In this document: in pieces, positions 7,187 to 14,694 of the stretch | How positions within the stretch are numbered: position 1 is the stretch's first letter | Layout of the letters: each line of letters opens with the position of its first letter | NCBI GenBank assembly: GCA_015152555.1 | Contig: SUTS01000012.1 | Location: 1 to 64,000, forward strand | From: Cyanobacteria bacterium SIG26 | Lineage (GTDB): Bacteria > Cyanobacteriota > Vampirovibrionia > Gastranaerophilales > Gastranaerophilaceae | Direction of reading: 5' to 3' | DNA length: 64,000 bases | Notes under the pieces: model-generated | What the model saw: the letters and a program-made list of their open reading frames with translations, nothing else | What the model was told of the DNA's origin: nothing | The model's database searches: none | Translations under genes and position numbers: made by a program

Positions 7187-8578
7187 ATGAATTTTTGGAA
7201 TATAAACAATTTAAAATCTGCAATTTCCGGAGTAGAATTTTATAATATACCGGATGATTTTTCTGCTAATGGACTTCGCGTAAATCCTGGGGATTTTACT
7301 CTGGGTAATATTGCAGTTGTTAAAAAATCAGGAGAAGACGTCGGAATTGATGAAACTGCTTTTGAAAATCTAAAAGCTAAAGCTTCTGCGATTATGTGTA
7401 CTGATGAAAAATATTTTGCAAAATTTGATTTGCCAATAATCAAGGTTAAAAATTCCAAAGATGCTGTCATTATGATGGCTTATTACATGAGAAAAGTTTT
7501 CGAGGGTGTTGTTATTGATATAACAGGTTCTTGTGGCAAATCTACAGTTACTAAAATGTGTTATGATGTTTTGAAACAATACGGTGTTAGTGCTAATACT
7601 AATCGCGCAAATATTAATTTTAGTATTGCTTGGAATATGACATCTTATGATATTAATTCAAAGTATTGGGTAAATGAAACCTCTTTAGGTGGGGGGATGG
7701 AGCTGAATTCTTATCTGACAAAACCGCATGTTGCTGTTATAACTAATATTGCGCCGGTGCATTTGTCTGCTAAGCAAACCTTAGAAATTATTGCTAAAAC
7801 AAAGGCTAAGATTTTTACGGCTATGAATTCAGGGGATTATGCGATTTTATACAAAGACACTGAGCATTACGAGATTCTAGAAAAAGTGGCAAAAGATAAG
7901 CAATTAAATATTATAACTGTAGGGGAAGGTGAAGATTGCAATATAAGATTATCTTTTGATAACAAAAATATAATAAATGTATATGGAGTTGAATACGATT
8001 TCACAGATCTAAATACTCCAAAACACCTTTTAATTGATATGGCATTAACTTTGGGTGTGTTACACGCATTAAATTTACCACTTGAACCCGCCATAAAAAC
8101 CCTTTCAACTTGGGCTCCAATAATTGGTAGGGGAGAAGTTTTAAATGGTGAAATCTCACAAGGAAAAAATATTATAATGGTTGATGAAGCTTATAATGCC
8201 AATCCTTTATCTATGAAAAGTTGTTTGGAAAGTTTTGGTATTACTTATAAAGATAATAAGAAAGTATTGATAATTGGTGATATGGCAGAAGGTGGTGTTA
8301 ATTCTATCGAGCAACACTTAAGCTTGATTGATGTAATAAAAAATATCAATCCTGATGTTTTGATATGTTGCGGTAAAGAGATAAAACCGGTATGGAATAA
8401 GCTAAAAAGATTTTATAGTGGTGCTTATTATCAAAATGTTTTACCGTTAATTGAGGACTTTGAATCTTGGGTAGAGGACGGGGACTGTGTTTTTGTGAAG
8501 GCATCACATTCGATAGAGTTATTTAAGCTTACAACTATGTTTAGAAATAAAATAAAAAAAAATTCTCAAACTAAATAA
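7187..8578 (+). CDS. MurF-like Mur ligase paralogue
   Basis: A 463-residue Mur-ligase-fold protein. The ATP loop GSCGKSTVTK is at about residues 114-123, the central domain has NETSLGG and TNIAPVHL, and the C-terminal domain has DEAYNANPLSMK and IGDMAEGG. These match MurF rather than MurC, MurD or MurE. A conventional murF lies at 27688-29028, so this is a second, diverged copy. The loop is GSCGKST instead of the usual GSxGKTT. It may add an amino acid or peptide to a wall precursor or to another nucleotide- or peptide-linked substrate; the substrate cannot be read from sequence. No Shine-Dalgarno is present, and it appears to be transcribed as a leaderless message. Confidence 0.8.
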   Translation: MNFWNINNLKSAISGVEFYNIPDDFSANGLRVNPGDFTLGNIAVVKKSGEDVGIDETAFENLKAKASAIMCTDEKYFAKFDLPIIKVKNSKDAVIMMAYYMRKVFEGVVIDITGSCGKSTVTKMCYDVLKQYGVSANTNRANINFSIAWNMTSYDINSKYWVNETSLGGGMELNSYLTKPHVAVITNIAPVHLSAKQTLEIIAKTKAKIFTAMNSGDYAILYKDTEHYEILEKVAKDKQLNIITVGEGEDCNIRLSFDNKNIINVYGVEYDFTDLNTPKHLLIDMALTLGVLHALNLPLEPAIKTLSTWAPIIGRGEVLNGEISQGKNIIMVDEAYNANPLSMKSCLESFGITYKDNKKVLIIGDMAEGGVNSIEQHLSLIDVIKNINPDVLICCGKEIKPVWNKLKRFYSGAYYQNVLPLIEDFESWVEDGDCVFVKASHSIELFKLTTMFRNKIKKNSQTK

Positions 8579-8621
8579 TTTGTTGTATAATTATCTTAGA
8601 TTATGATTAAGGAGAGTAAAA

Positions 8622-9464
8622 ATGGCTTATAAAATATTATCAAAAAAAGAAATTTGTCCAAATCAATATGAAATAACTATTGATGCGCCTTATGTTGTAC
8701 GTAATGCTGAGGCAGGCCAATTTATTATATTTAGAGTAGAAGAAGAAGGGGAAAGGGTACCTTTAACTATTGCCGATGTTGATAAACAAAAAGGTGAATT
8801 GACTTTAGTATTTATGGCTGTAGGCTATTCGACAAAAAAATTAGCACAACTTGAAGTAGGTGACGAATTAGTTGATTTGGTTGGACCTTTAGGAAAGCCA
8901 ACACACATCAAAAAATATGGTACTGCGGTTTGTGTTGCCGGCGGATATGGTGCTGCGCCTTGTTATTTGATTTCAAAAGCGTTGAAAGATGCAGGAAATA
9001 AAGTTTATATGATTGCAGGTGCAAGAACTAAAGATTTATTGTTCTGGGAAGATAAAATGAAGGATGCGTGTACTGAATTATATCTTACTACAGATGACGG
9101 TTCTTATGGTATTAAAGGGTTTGGTACAACCGTATTGCAAGAAATTATCGATAGAGAAAAGGTTGATTATGTAATTGCTGTTGGGCCTATGCCTATGATG
9201 AGGGCTGTTGCAGAATTGACTAGAGATAAAGGTATCTATACAGAAGCAAGTATGAATCCTATTATGGTTGATGGTACAGGTATGTGTGGAGCTTGCCGTG
9301 TTACTGTTGGTGGTGAAACTAAGTTTGCGTGTGTTGATGGTCCTGATTTTGATGCGCACAAAATTGATTTTGATGAAGTTATTAACAGAACAATAATTTA
9401 TAAAGATCAAGAGCGTAAACGTGGCGAAAATTGTAATTTATTAAAACAAGCAGAGAAAGTGTAG
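8622..9464 (+). CDS. NfnA/PyrK-like FAD-NAD(P)-[2Fe-2S] oxidoreductase subunit
   Basis: A 280-residue flavoprotein of the ferredoxin-NADP reductase/dihydroorotate dehydrogenase electron-transfer family. The FAD-binding barrel includes GQFIIFRV and RVPLTIAD, the NAD(P) domain has CVAGGYGAAPCYL, and the C-terminal cluster motif is MVDGTGMCGACRV followed by FACVDGP. The Asp plus three Cys fit the [2Fe-2S] ligands of NfnA-type subunits. In NADH-dependent ferredoxin:NADP oxidoreductase this subunit pairs with a large GltA-like NfnB, which is not present here. Instead a small Cys protein and EtfB/EtfA follow. AAGGAGAG precedes the ATG. The family is confident; the reaction in this setting is inferred. 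Confidence 0.85.
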   Translation: MAYKILSKKEICPNQYEITIDAPYVVRNAEAGQFIIFRVEEEGERVPLTIADVDKQKGELTLVFMAVGYSTKKLAQLEVGDELVDLVGPLGKPTHIKKYGTAVCVAGGYGAAPCYLISKALKDAGNKVYMIAGARTKDLLFWEDKMKDACTELYLTTDDGSYGIKGFGTTVLQEIIDREKVDYVIAVGPMPMMRAVAELTRDKGIYTEASMNPIMVDGTGMCGACRVTVGGETKFACVDGPDFDAHKIDFDEVINRTIIYKDQERKRGENCNLLKQAEKV

Positions 9465-9472
9465 GGGCTAAA

Positions 9473-9664
9473 ATGGGTAGAAATGATATTCCGGTTTGTC
9501 CGTTAGTTAGTATAGGTTCTGGTATTGATATGGTATGTTCTCAGGACAAATGTGCGTGGTATGTACCAAGTGTACAAAAATGCTCAATGTATTTGCTTGC
9601 ATATAACGCGTTATTAGATGCTAATACAAAACAAAAAACTAGAAAAAAAACTACAGCTAAATAA
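9473..9664 (+). CDS. Small four-cysteine protein in the Etf cluster
   Basis: A 63-residue protein, not recognised. Four cysteines are spaced C-x13-C-x4-C-x9-C (CPLVSIGSG ... CSQDKCAWY ... KCSMY) and could bind an Fe-S cluster or zinc; the tail is Lys-rich. It starts 8 bases after the flavoprotein gene with AGGGG before its ATG, and etfB starts 2 bases after its stop. This tight packing suggests it acts with the flavoproteins, perhaps as a small electron carrier or assembly factor. That role is inferred from context only. Confidence 0.75.
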   Translation: MGRNDIPVCPLVSIGSGIDMVCSQDKCAWYVPSVQKCSMYLLAYNALLDANTKQKTRKKTTAK

Positions 9665-9666
9665 TT

Positions 9667-10455
9667 ATGAAAATCGCATTATGTATAAAACAGGTTCCGG
9701 ACACTACTGATATTAGGTGGACGGAAAATAATACTATTCAGAGAGAAGGGGTTGAAAGTGTTATTAATCCTTATGATGTCTATGCGCTTGAATTTGCTTT
9801 AAAATTAAAATCGCTTGTCAAATCTACTACGATTACAGTGTTTACAATGGGGCCGGCGCAAGCTGAAGGAATGCTAAGACGTTGTTTGGCTCTTGGTTGT
9901 GATAATGTTGTTTTAATATCTGATAGAAAATTTGCGGGTGCTGATACTTATGCCACCGGTTTAACCATTGCTAATGCTATTCGTGCTGAATTGCCTGATT
10001 TTGATATGGTTGTGTGCGGACAGTTTGCAGTTGATGGAGATACAGCCCAAACAGGTCCGAATATCGCTAATTTTTTAGAAATTCCTCAGGTGACATTTGT
10101 TAAAGATTTTGTTGAGTTCAGTAACGATAAGCTTTTTGTCACAAGAGAAATGGAAGATGGTATTGAAACCGTCTCGGTTAAAGGGGCTGCGCTTGTTTGT
10201 GTGCTAAAACAAGATTTCGAACCTCAAAGACCAAAAATTAATGGAATAATTAATGCGACAAAAAAACAAATTAAAATTTTAACAATGGAAGATATAAATT
10301 TAACTCCTGAAAAAGTTGGATTAAAAGGTTCTCCGACAATGGTGAGTAAGGCGTTTAGAAATGTCTCATCTCACAAAGCTGAAAAATTTAATTTAAATGT
10401 TGATGAAAGTGTAGATTTGATAGAAAACAAGTTAAAATCTTTAGAGGTTCTGTGA
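9667..10455 (+). CDS. etfB: Electron transfer flavoprotein beta subunit
   Basis: A 262-residue EtfB. The N-terminus KIALCIKQVPDT and the region ESVINPYDVYALEFALKLK are diagnostic. The nucleotide-binding segment GQFAVDGDTAQTGPNIA is present, as is the C-terminal EFEPQRP-like segment (QDFEPQRPKI). In ordinary Etfs this site binds AMP; in bifurcating Etfs an FAD sits there. It pairs with EtfA, whose gene overlaps its stop codon by 4 bases. No acyl-CoA dehydrogenase or ETF-ubiquinone oxidoreductase gene is near, so the electron donor and acceptor are unknown. Confidence 0.93.
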   Translation: MKIALCIKQVPDTTDIRWTENNTIQREGVESVINPYDVYALEFALKLKSLVKSTTITVFTMGPAQAEGMLRRCLALGCDNVVLISDRKFAGADTYATGLTIANAIRAELPDFDMVVCGQFAVDGDTAQTGPNIANFLEIPQVTFVKDFVEFSNDKLFVTREMEDGIETVSVKGAALVCVLKQDFEPQRPKINGIINATKKQIKILTMEDINLTPEKVGLKGSPTMVSKAFRNVSSHKAEKFNLNVDESVDLIENKLKSLEVL

Positions 10456-11468
10456 TTATGATGGACAAGGAATATAATGGTATTTTAATATACGCTCAAG
10501 TCACGAAAGAGGACTATCTACATACGGTGTTTTTTGAGCTTGTTGATAAGGCAAAAGAACTTGCTCAAAAACTGGGTGGAGTTGAGGTTAATGCCGTTAT
10601 TTTTTCAAAAGTCGGTTTAGTTAAAAATTTTGAAGAATCTTTTAAAAATAAAGGTTTAAATAAAGTTTATTATTTTGAAGATGAGCGTTTGTCTACCTAT
10701 TCAAATGAGTATTATTCGGCATTGTTGGTAGATTTGGTTGATTTAATTAAACCTGAGATATTATTAATAGGTGCTACAAATGAGGGTAGGGATTTGGCAC
10801 CTCGTGTTGCAAGTGCATTGCATACCGGACTAACTGCGGATTGTACAGGGTTGGATATTAATGAAAAGGGACAACTTGCTGCTACTCGCCCGACTTTTGG
10901 TGGTCAACTTATGGCAACAATTTTATGTAAAACATTCCCTCAAATGGCTACTGTTCGACCAAATGTTTTTAAAACAAATCCTGATAGTAATTTTGTCGAT
11001 ACAGAATTTGTTTCTTGTCCTGCAAATATAAATTATATAGAAAAAAAAGTAGAGCTTGTTAAATTTGAAAAAACTGTTGAAAATATAATTAATGAATTGG
11101 ATAATGCTGAAATTATTGTCGCAGGTGGTAAAGGGTTAAAAAATGAAAATGGCGTAAGATTATTAAAAGATTTTGCTCAAGGTATAAATGGTACGTTTGC
11201 TGCGACCAGAGGGCTTGTTGAGATGGGGCTTGCTCCGGCTTCTGTTCAGATTGGGCAGACAGGTAAAACTGTCCACCCAAGGGTTTATATTGCTTGTGCA
11301 ATTTCAGGTGCAATTCAACATACTGTTGGTATGGAAAATTCGGATTATATTATCGCTATCAACAATGATGAGAATGCACCTATATTTGAAATTGCGGACA
11401 CCGGTATTGTTGGTGATGTGTTCGAAATTTTACCTAAATTAGTTGAAAGATTTAATAAAACTATTTAA
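10452..11468 (+). CDS. etfA: Electron transfer flavoprotein alpha subunit
   Basis: A 338-residue EtfA. The N-terminal domain contains GATNEGRDLAPRVAS and TADCTGL. The C-terminal FAD domain has TRGLVEMGLAP, QIGQTGKTVHPRVYIA, GAIQHTVGM and ADTGIVGD, the complete set of FAD contacts. The frame opens with GTG overlapping the etfB stop; ATG at 10458 (ten bases after AGAGG) or 10461 are equally plausible starts. Its 3' end overlaps the convergent gene at 11461 by 8 bases. It forms a heterodimer with EtfB. Confidence 0.94.
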   Translation: MIMMDKEYNGILIYAQVTKEDYLHTVFFELVDKAKELAQKLGGVEVNAVIFSKVGLVKNFEESFKNKGLNKVYYFEDERLSTYSNEYYSALLVDLVDLIKPEILLIGATNEGRDLAPRVASALHTGLTADCTGLDINEKGQLAATRPTFGGQLMATILCKTFPQMATVRPNVFKTNPDSNFVDTEFVSCPANINYIEKKVELVKFEKTVENIINELDNAEIIVAGGKGLKNENGVRLLKDFAQGINGTFAATRGLVEMGLAPASVQIGQTGKTVHPRVYIACAISGAIQHTVGMENSDYIIAINNDENAPIFEIADTGIVGDVFEILPKLVERFNKTI

Positions 11469-12795
11469 GTCCAGGATCAAGATAAGAGCCGGTTACTGTT
11501 TTATTGAACAAATATTGAGCTTTAGGTAATACTCCCGCAAGTAAGAAACTTGAAATTCCTACGTTTGCAAGGATGTTCACGCTTTTTACTATTTTTGCTT
11601 TTTTTGCGAATTTTTCGATGTTACCTGCTTTTGTTGCAGATTTCATAAAGTTTTCAAATTCGTCTTTGAATTTTCCTAAATCTTCGATATCAACATATTT
11701 TCTAGGATCTCTGTAACCAGATTTTAGGTACGATACTTTTTTCATTTTTTGTGCAAATTGTGCAAATAAACTATTTTGTTTTGTATCTATAAATTCTATC
11801 AAATCTTGTGCTGTATTTGATTTCGGCAATTCTATGTTGTTTTCTTTAATTGCGTCAATAAATTTCTTATTATCCAAAATTAAAGGGTCAAGATTTACAT
11901 TAACATTAAATAATTTGTTGCCTAATTTATCTAAACCTTTTGCAATATAAACCGGAGTGACAAAATTTAAAATCATAGAACCAATCATACGAAATGCGTT
12001 TACATAGGCTTCTTCTTTATTTCTTGATGTAGAAACTCTGCCAACAGTCAAACCTCCGTCAGAAATCGCCATTTTGTCAATTGTTCTAAGGTTTGCAATT
12101 GTTGAGGTTAGGCTTCCAGTGAAGGTAATCTTTTGATTTCTGTTCGTGAAGTCTTTAAACTCAGGACTATTTAAAGCTGTAAATGATGTATTTTGAGTAT
12201 TTTTACTAACAGTTTCTATTTTGTCGTTTTTTGCTCGCAGTTTTCTTGTAAGTGCAAAATTCAATGGTGGCAATATAAATCCCATAATAATTGTTGGAAT
12301 TGCTGTTGCTGCGATGAATTTTTTAGTCATGAATCTTTCATAAATAGATTTATTATTTTTAACTTTTAATAAGTCCGCAACCGCATCTTGGACATCTTTT
12401 TCTTTTATATTTTTAAATTTTTCAATGTTGTAATCAATTCCCTGAACAACTGTATCTAATATCATTCCTGATGTTTTTTTTGAATTTCTTGCGGCTACGA
12501 TTTCGTTTTCTTTAAACAATTTTAAATTAACTTCAGGTGACCAACCTTTTTTAACTAAATATTTATCAAAAACGTATTCAGTTGCAGGGATGCCACCAAG
12601 CCAAATTGCAGATGTCGCGTATTCATCGATGAATTTTTCGCGAGTTGCATCGTTAGCAATTTTTCTGGATTCTTTCATATTCTCACGTCGTGCGATAATT
12701 ATTTTTGAAGGAGCTTCAATTGCTAAGTCCCTTACTAATAGGGGGTAAATACTACTGTTATTTCCGATAGCGGATATTATATTTGTTATTGTCAT
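11461..12795 (-). CDS. Lineage-type hypothetical membrane-associated protein
   Basis: A 444-residue protein, not recognised. Hydrophobic stretches lie at about residues 160-180 (ATAIPTIIMGFILPPLNFAL), 265-285 (MIGSMILNFVTPVYI) and 415-430 (ILANVGISSFLLAGVLP). Two copies of the F-T-A/G motif (SFTALN and ITFTGSL) occur in a Ser/Asn-rich linker between the first and second stretches. GAGGT lies 9 bases before the ATG. It has a strong promoter about 200 bases upstream (12997-13024) and a long leader with a hairpin. It is probably an inner-membrane structural or scaffold protein; function unknown. Confidence 0.8.
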   Translation of the reverse strand: MTITNIISAIGNNSSIYPLLVRDLAIEAPSKIIIARRENMKESRKIANDATREKFIDEYATSAIWLGGIPATEYVFDKYLVKKGWSPEVNLKLFKENEIVAARNSKKTSGMILDTVVQGIDYNIEKFKNIKEKDVQDAVADLLKVKNNKSIYERFMTKKFIAATAIPTIIMGFILPPLNFALTRKLRAKNDKIETVSKNTQNTSFTALNSPEFKDFTNRNQKITFTGSLTSTIANLRTIDKMAISDGGLTVGRVSTSRNKEEAYVNAFRMIGSMILNFVTPVYIAKGLDKLGNKLFNVNVNLDPLILDNKKFIDAIKENNIELPKSNTAQDLIEFIDTKQNSLFAQFAQKMKKVSYLKSGYRDPRKYVDIEDLGKFKDEFENFMKSATKAGNIEKFAKKAKIVKSVNILANVGISSFLLAGVLPKAQYLFNKTVTGSYLDPGLK

Positions 12796-12824
12796 AATTT
12801 CTTACCTCAATTCTTTACTAATAA

Positions 12825-12866
12825 AACAACTTCTTCGCCTGTTTTAATTTCCTGAAGAAGTTGTTC
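12825..12866 (-). terminator. Strong hairpin in the leader of the 444-residue protein gene
   Basis: AACAACTTCTTC (12825-12836) and GAAGAAGTTGTT (12854-12865) are perfect inverted copies. On the minus strand the hairpin is followed by TTTTATT, which fits a terminator. It sits about 30 bases before the start of the gene at 12795 and about 130 bases after a strong promoter, so it may work as an attenuator rather than only end the upstream gene. Confidence 0.6.
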
Positions 12867-12909
12867 ATAAAGAATTGATTTTATAATATCTACAAGCGCA
12901 TTACCAATC

Positions 12910-12972
12910 CTACAACCTCTTCAGGTCGATATGATGGTTTTTATGATGCTTTTGTAGAAATAATTTTGCCAT
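12910..12972 (-). CDS. Possible 20-residue His-rich leader peptide or remnant of a small gene
   Basis: ATG at 12972 is preceded by AAAGGA at proper spacing and starts 25 bases after a consensus -10 box. The frame reads MAKLFLQKHHKNHHIDLKRL and then a stop: four His in 20 residues. It could be an attenuation-type leader peptide. The competing reading is a broken gene: frames +2 and +3 of the same stretch continue with protein-like sequence (RPEEVVGLV, then DIIKSILYEQLLQEIK and EEVVLLVKN), as expected after frameshifts. The sequence alone does not decide. Confidence 0.35.
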   Translation of the reverse strand: MAKLFLQKHHKNHHIDLKRL

Positions 12973-12996
12973 TTATTTTTCCTTTTGTCTTTTTTA

Positions 12997-13024
12997 ATTA
13001 TATTAAAAATCGCAGATTTGTCAA
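12997..13024 (-). promoter_or_regulatory. Strong promoter upstream of the 444-residue protein
   Basis: On the minus strand: perfect TTGACA (13019-13024), 16-base spacer, perfect TATAAT (12997-13002). It lies 10 bases beyond the stop of the upstream gene, so it starts a separate transcript with a ~200-base leader. Confidence 0.75.
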
Positions 13025-13033
13025 TATGACAGA

Positions 13034-13384
13034 TTATGCATTTGTAGAATCTGCTTTTTCAATACGTTTTTTATTAATATAATTATCTAATCCACGGCCG
13101 ACCCATTTCGCAAAGAATAGGTCTACAGCAATTCCTAAAGCGTTGATAGGAAGTTTCCATTTTGGGTTAATGTTATTTTTTAAAGGCTTTACATAATCCC
13201 CAAAAATATCAGCAAAAGAAAACCATTTTATTATAGGAGGAACTTTTTTGCCGGTGCAAATTGCTGTATCTAAAGCTGCTGTACCTAAAACAAATGCGGA
13301 GGTAGCCAAATTTGATCTTTTGTAGGTATTACCTTTTTCTGTTTTTGCATCATAGCCGATTGGATTTAATTTTGATACGTTCAT
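13034..13384 (-). CDS. Small hypothetical protein with hydrophobic segments
   Basis: A 116-residue protein, not recognised. Residues about 25-45 (LATSAFVLGTAALDTAICTG) and 80-97 (LPINALGIAVDLFFAKWVG) are hydrophobic enough to cross or dip into a membrane; the ends are polar and Lys/Asn-rich. AAGGA lies 5 bases before the ATG. It is last in the minus-strand row that begins at rny. General character (short Asn-rich N-terminus, glycine-rich hydrophobic helices) resembles the hypothetical proteins at 11461, 32673 and 54216, suggesting a lineage-specific group, but no alignment was possible. Confidence 0.7.
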   Translation of the reverse strand: MNVSKLNPIGYDAKTEKGNTYKRSNLATSAFVLGTAALDTAICTGKKVPPIIKWFSFADIFGDYVKPLKNNINPKWKLPINALGIAVDLFFAKWVGRGLDNYINKKRIEKADSTNA

Positions 13385-13405
13385 TTCATTATTCCTTAAT
13401 ATACT

Positions 13406-13726
13406 TTACATAAATGGTGCCAGTGGGTCAGTATACTTTCCACCTGTTTGCCAATGAATATCATTGACTTTCTTTTCAATTTTATCTAGTCTATTTAATA
13501 ATTCAAACTGATTTTGAACCATTTGAGCATTCAAAGCCGTAAACAAAGCTGTATGTTGTTCATTTAATTTATTAAAAGCTTCCTCCTGATAAACTTTACC
13601 GACATTTGCAAGGTCTTCTCTCTGCAAACGTTCCATTTCTTTATCTAAGACAGAACCATTGATACCTACACCACCTCTTGATGGCGTACTTGTAAATGAT
13701 AAATTTGTAATTCTTCCGATATTCAT
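13406..13726 (-). CDS. Small hypothetical protein with N-terminal SFTS motif
   Basis: A 106-residue protein, not recognised. The start at 13726 is chosen because AAGGAG lies 7 bases upstream; the frame extends to 13762 without such support. It begins MNIGRITN, with SFTS at residues 10-13, then a Gly-rich patch, then a predicted helix-rich body (KEMERLQREDLANVGKVYQEEAFNKL and a heptad-like NRLDKIEKKVNDI). It may be a small coiled-coil protein. The tag is at the identical position in the acetyltransferase at 94-798. Confidence 0.75.
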   Translation of the reverse strand: MNIGRITNLSFTSTPSRGGVGINGSVLDKEMERLQREDLANVGKVYQEEAFNKLNEQHTALFTALNAQMVQNQFELLNRLDKIEKKVNDIHWQTGGKYTDPLAPFM

Positions 13727-13783
13727 AAAATTCTCCTTGCTAATGTTATACAGATACAACAAAACTGCTAAAAATAAATTTTG

Positions 13784-14071
13784 CTAGGTGCCAAAGGTTT
13801 TATTAAGTAATATTACTTTCTCTTCATCATTTACCATAAAAAGAATTGTTTTTTCTTTAGAAGTTTCGCCTTTTAAAATCTTTATATAAGTTTTTGGAAT
13901 TTTAAATTCTTTTGAGAGGTATTCGATTAAACATTTATTTGCTTTACCGTCAATAGGTTGTGCGGTAATTTTTATTTTTGATATTTCACCTTCGTTAATG
14001 ATTTCATTTTTCTTAGCATTTGGTGAAATTTTTATATTTACAATAACTCCTTGGTCTGTTTGTTTTATCAT
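13784..14071 (-). CDS. yggU: DUF167/YggU family protein
   Basis: A 95-residue protein matching the DUF167 (YggU) family in length and motifs: ISPNAKKNEI near the start, ITAQPIDGKANKCLIEYL in the middle, and the basic loop VLKGETSKEKTI-like segment (ILKGETSKEKTIL). The biochemical role of this family is not established. AGGATG precedes the ATG. It lies between a LOG-family gene and a small hypothetical gene in the minus-strand row. Confidence 0.9.
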   Translation of the reverse strand: MIKQTDQGVIVNIKISPNAKKNEIINEGEISKIKITAQPIDGKANKCLIEYLSKEFKIPKTYIKILKGETSKEKTILFMVNDEEKVILLNKTFGT

Positions 14072-14099
14072 TAGAAATTCATCCTAGTTTGTTTTTATA

Positions 14100-14690
14100 T
14101 TATCTTGTATAAATTTCGTGTTTTGAGGGTAGATTTATCGGTTCTTTATAGTTTTGCAAATATTCTAGTGCTTGTTGTGGAGTATTTGCTATGTAATAAA
14201 GATCTTTAGAAATTTTGTTAGCAAATTTTTCGTTAATAATATTTTCAAAAAATTCTATAAGTTTATCGTAAAATCCATTTGTATTAAGAATAATAATTGG
14301 TTTTTTATTGTATCCGAGTTGTTTTTGCACAATCATCTCAGTTAGTTCTTCTAATGTCCCAAACCCTCCGGCTAATGCGATTACTGCGTCTGAGATGTCG
14401 TCCATTTTTTGTTTTCTATCTCTCATACCTTTAGCCATAAAAAACTCATCGCAATTATTAGTTTTACAACCCATATCAGCAAGTCTTTGAGGCATTACAC
14501 CGTACACTTTACCTCCGTTATTTTGTACTTCTCCAGCGCAAGCCCACATCATACCTAATGTGCTACCGCCATAAACGATATCATAGCCGTTTTGACCTAG
14601 TAATTTGCCGAGTTCTTTTGAATCTTTATAATAAATTTCATCCAAGTAGTTACTTGATGATGCAAATACACATACCCTTTTTATTGTCAT
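14100..14690 (-). CDS. LOG-family (TIGR00730) Rossmann-fold protein
   Basis: A 196-residue member of the LOG family, whose characterised members hydrolyse cytokinin- or purine-type nucleotide monophosphates to base and ribose phosphate. VCVFASSSN opens the Rossmann fold, YGGSTLGMMW is the phosphate loop, and RKQKM plus AGGFGTLEELTE is the catalytic signature (the common first Pro of PGGxGT is Ala here). The start at 14690 has AAGGA upstream and abuts the previous stop (4-base gap). A longer frame to 14753 would overlap the upstream gene. Substrate unknown. Confidence 0.9.
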   Translation of the reverse strand: MTIKRVCVFASSSNYLDEIYYKDSKELGKLLGQNGYDIVYGGSTLGMMWACAGEVQNNGGKVYGVMPQRLADMGCKTNNCDEFFMAKGMRDRKQKMDDISDAVIALAGGFGTLEELTEMIVQKQLGYNKKPIIILNTNGFYDKLIEFFENIINEKFANKISKDLYYIANTPQQALEYLQNYKEPINLPSKHEIYTR

Positions 14691-14694
14691 TTTT

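Noticed and set aside
9078-9410. 110-codon minus-strand frame in the flavoprotein gene
   Set aside because: Low-complexity His/Thr/Asn antisense product with no start signals.
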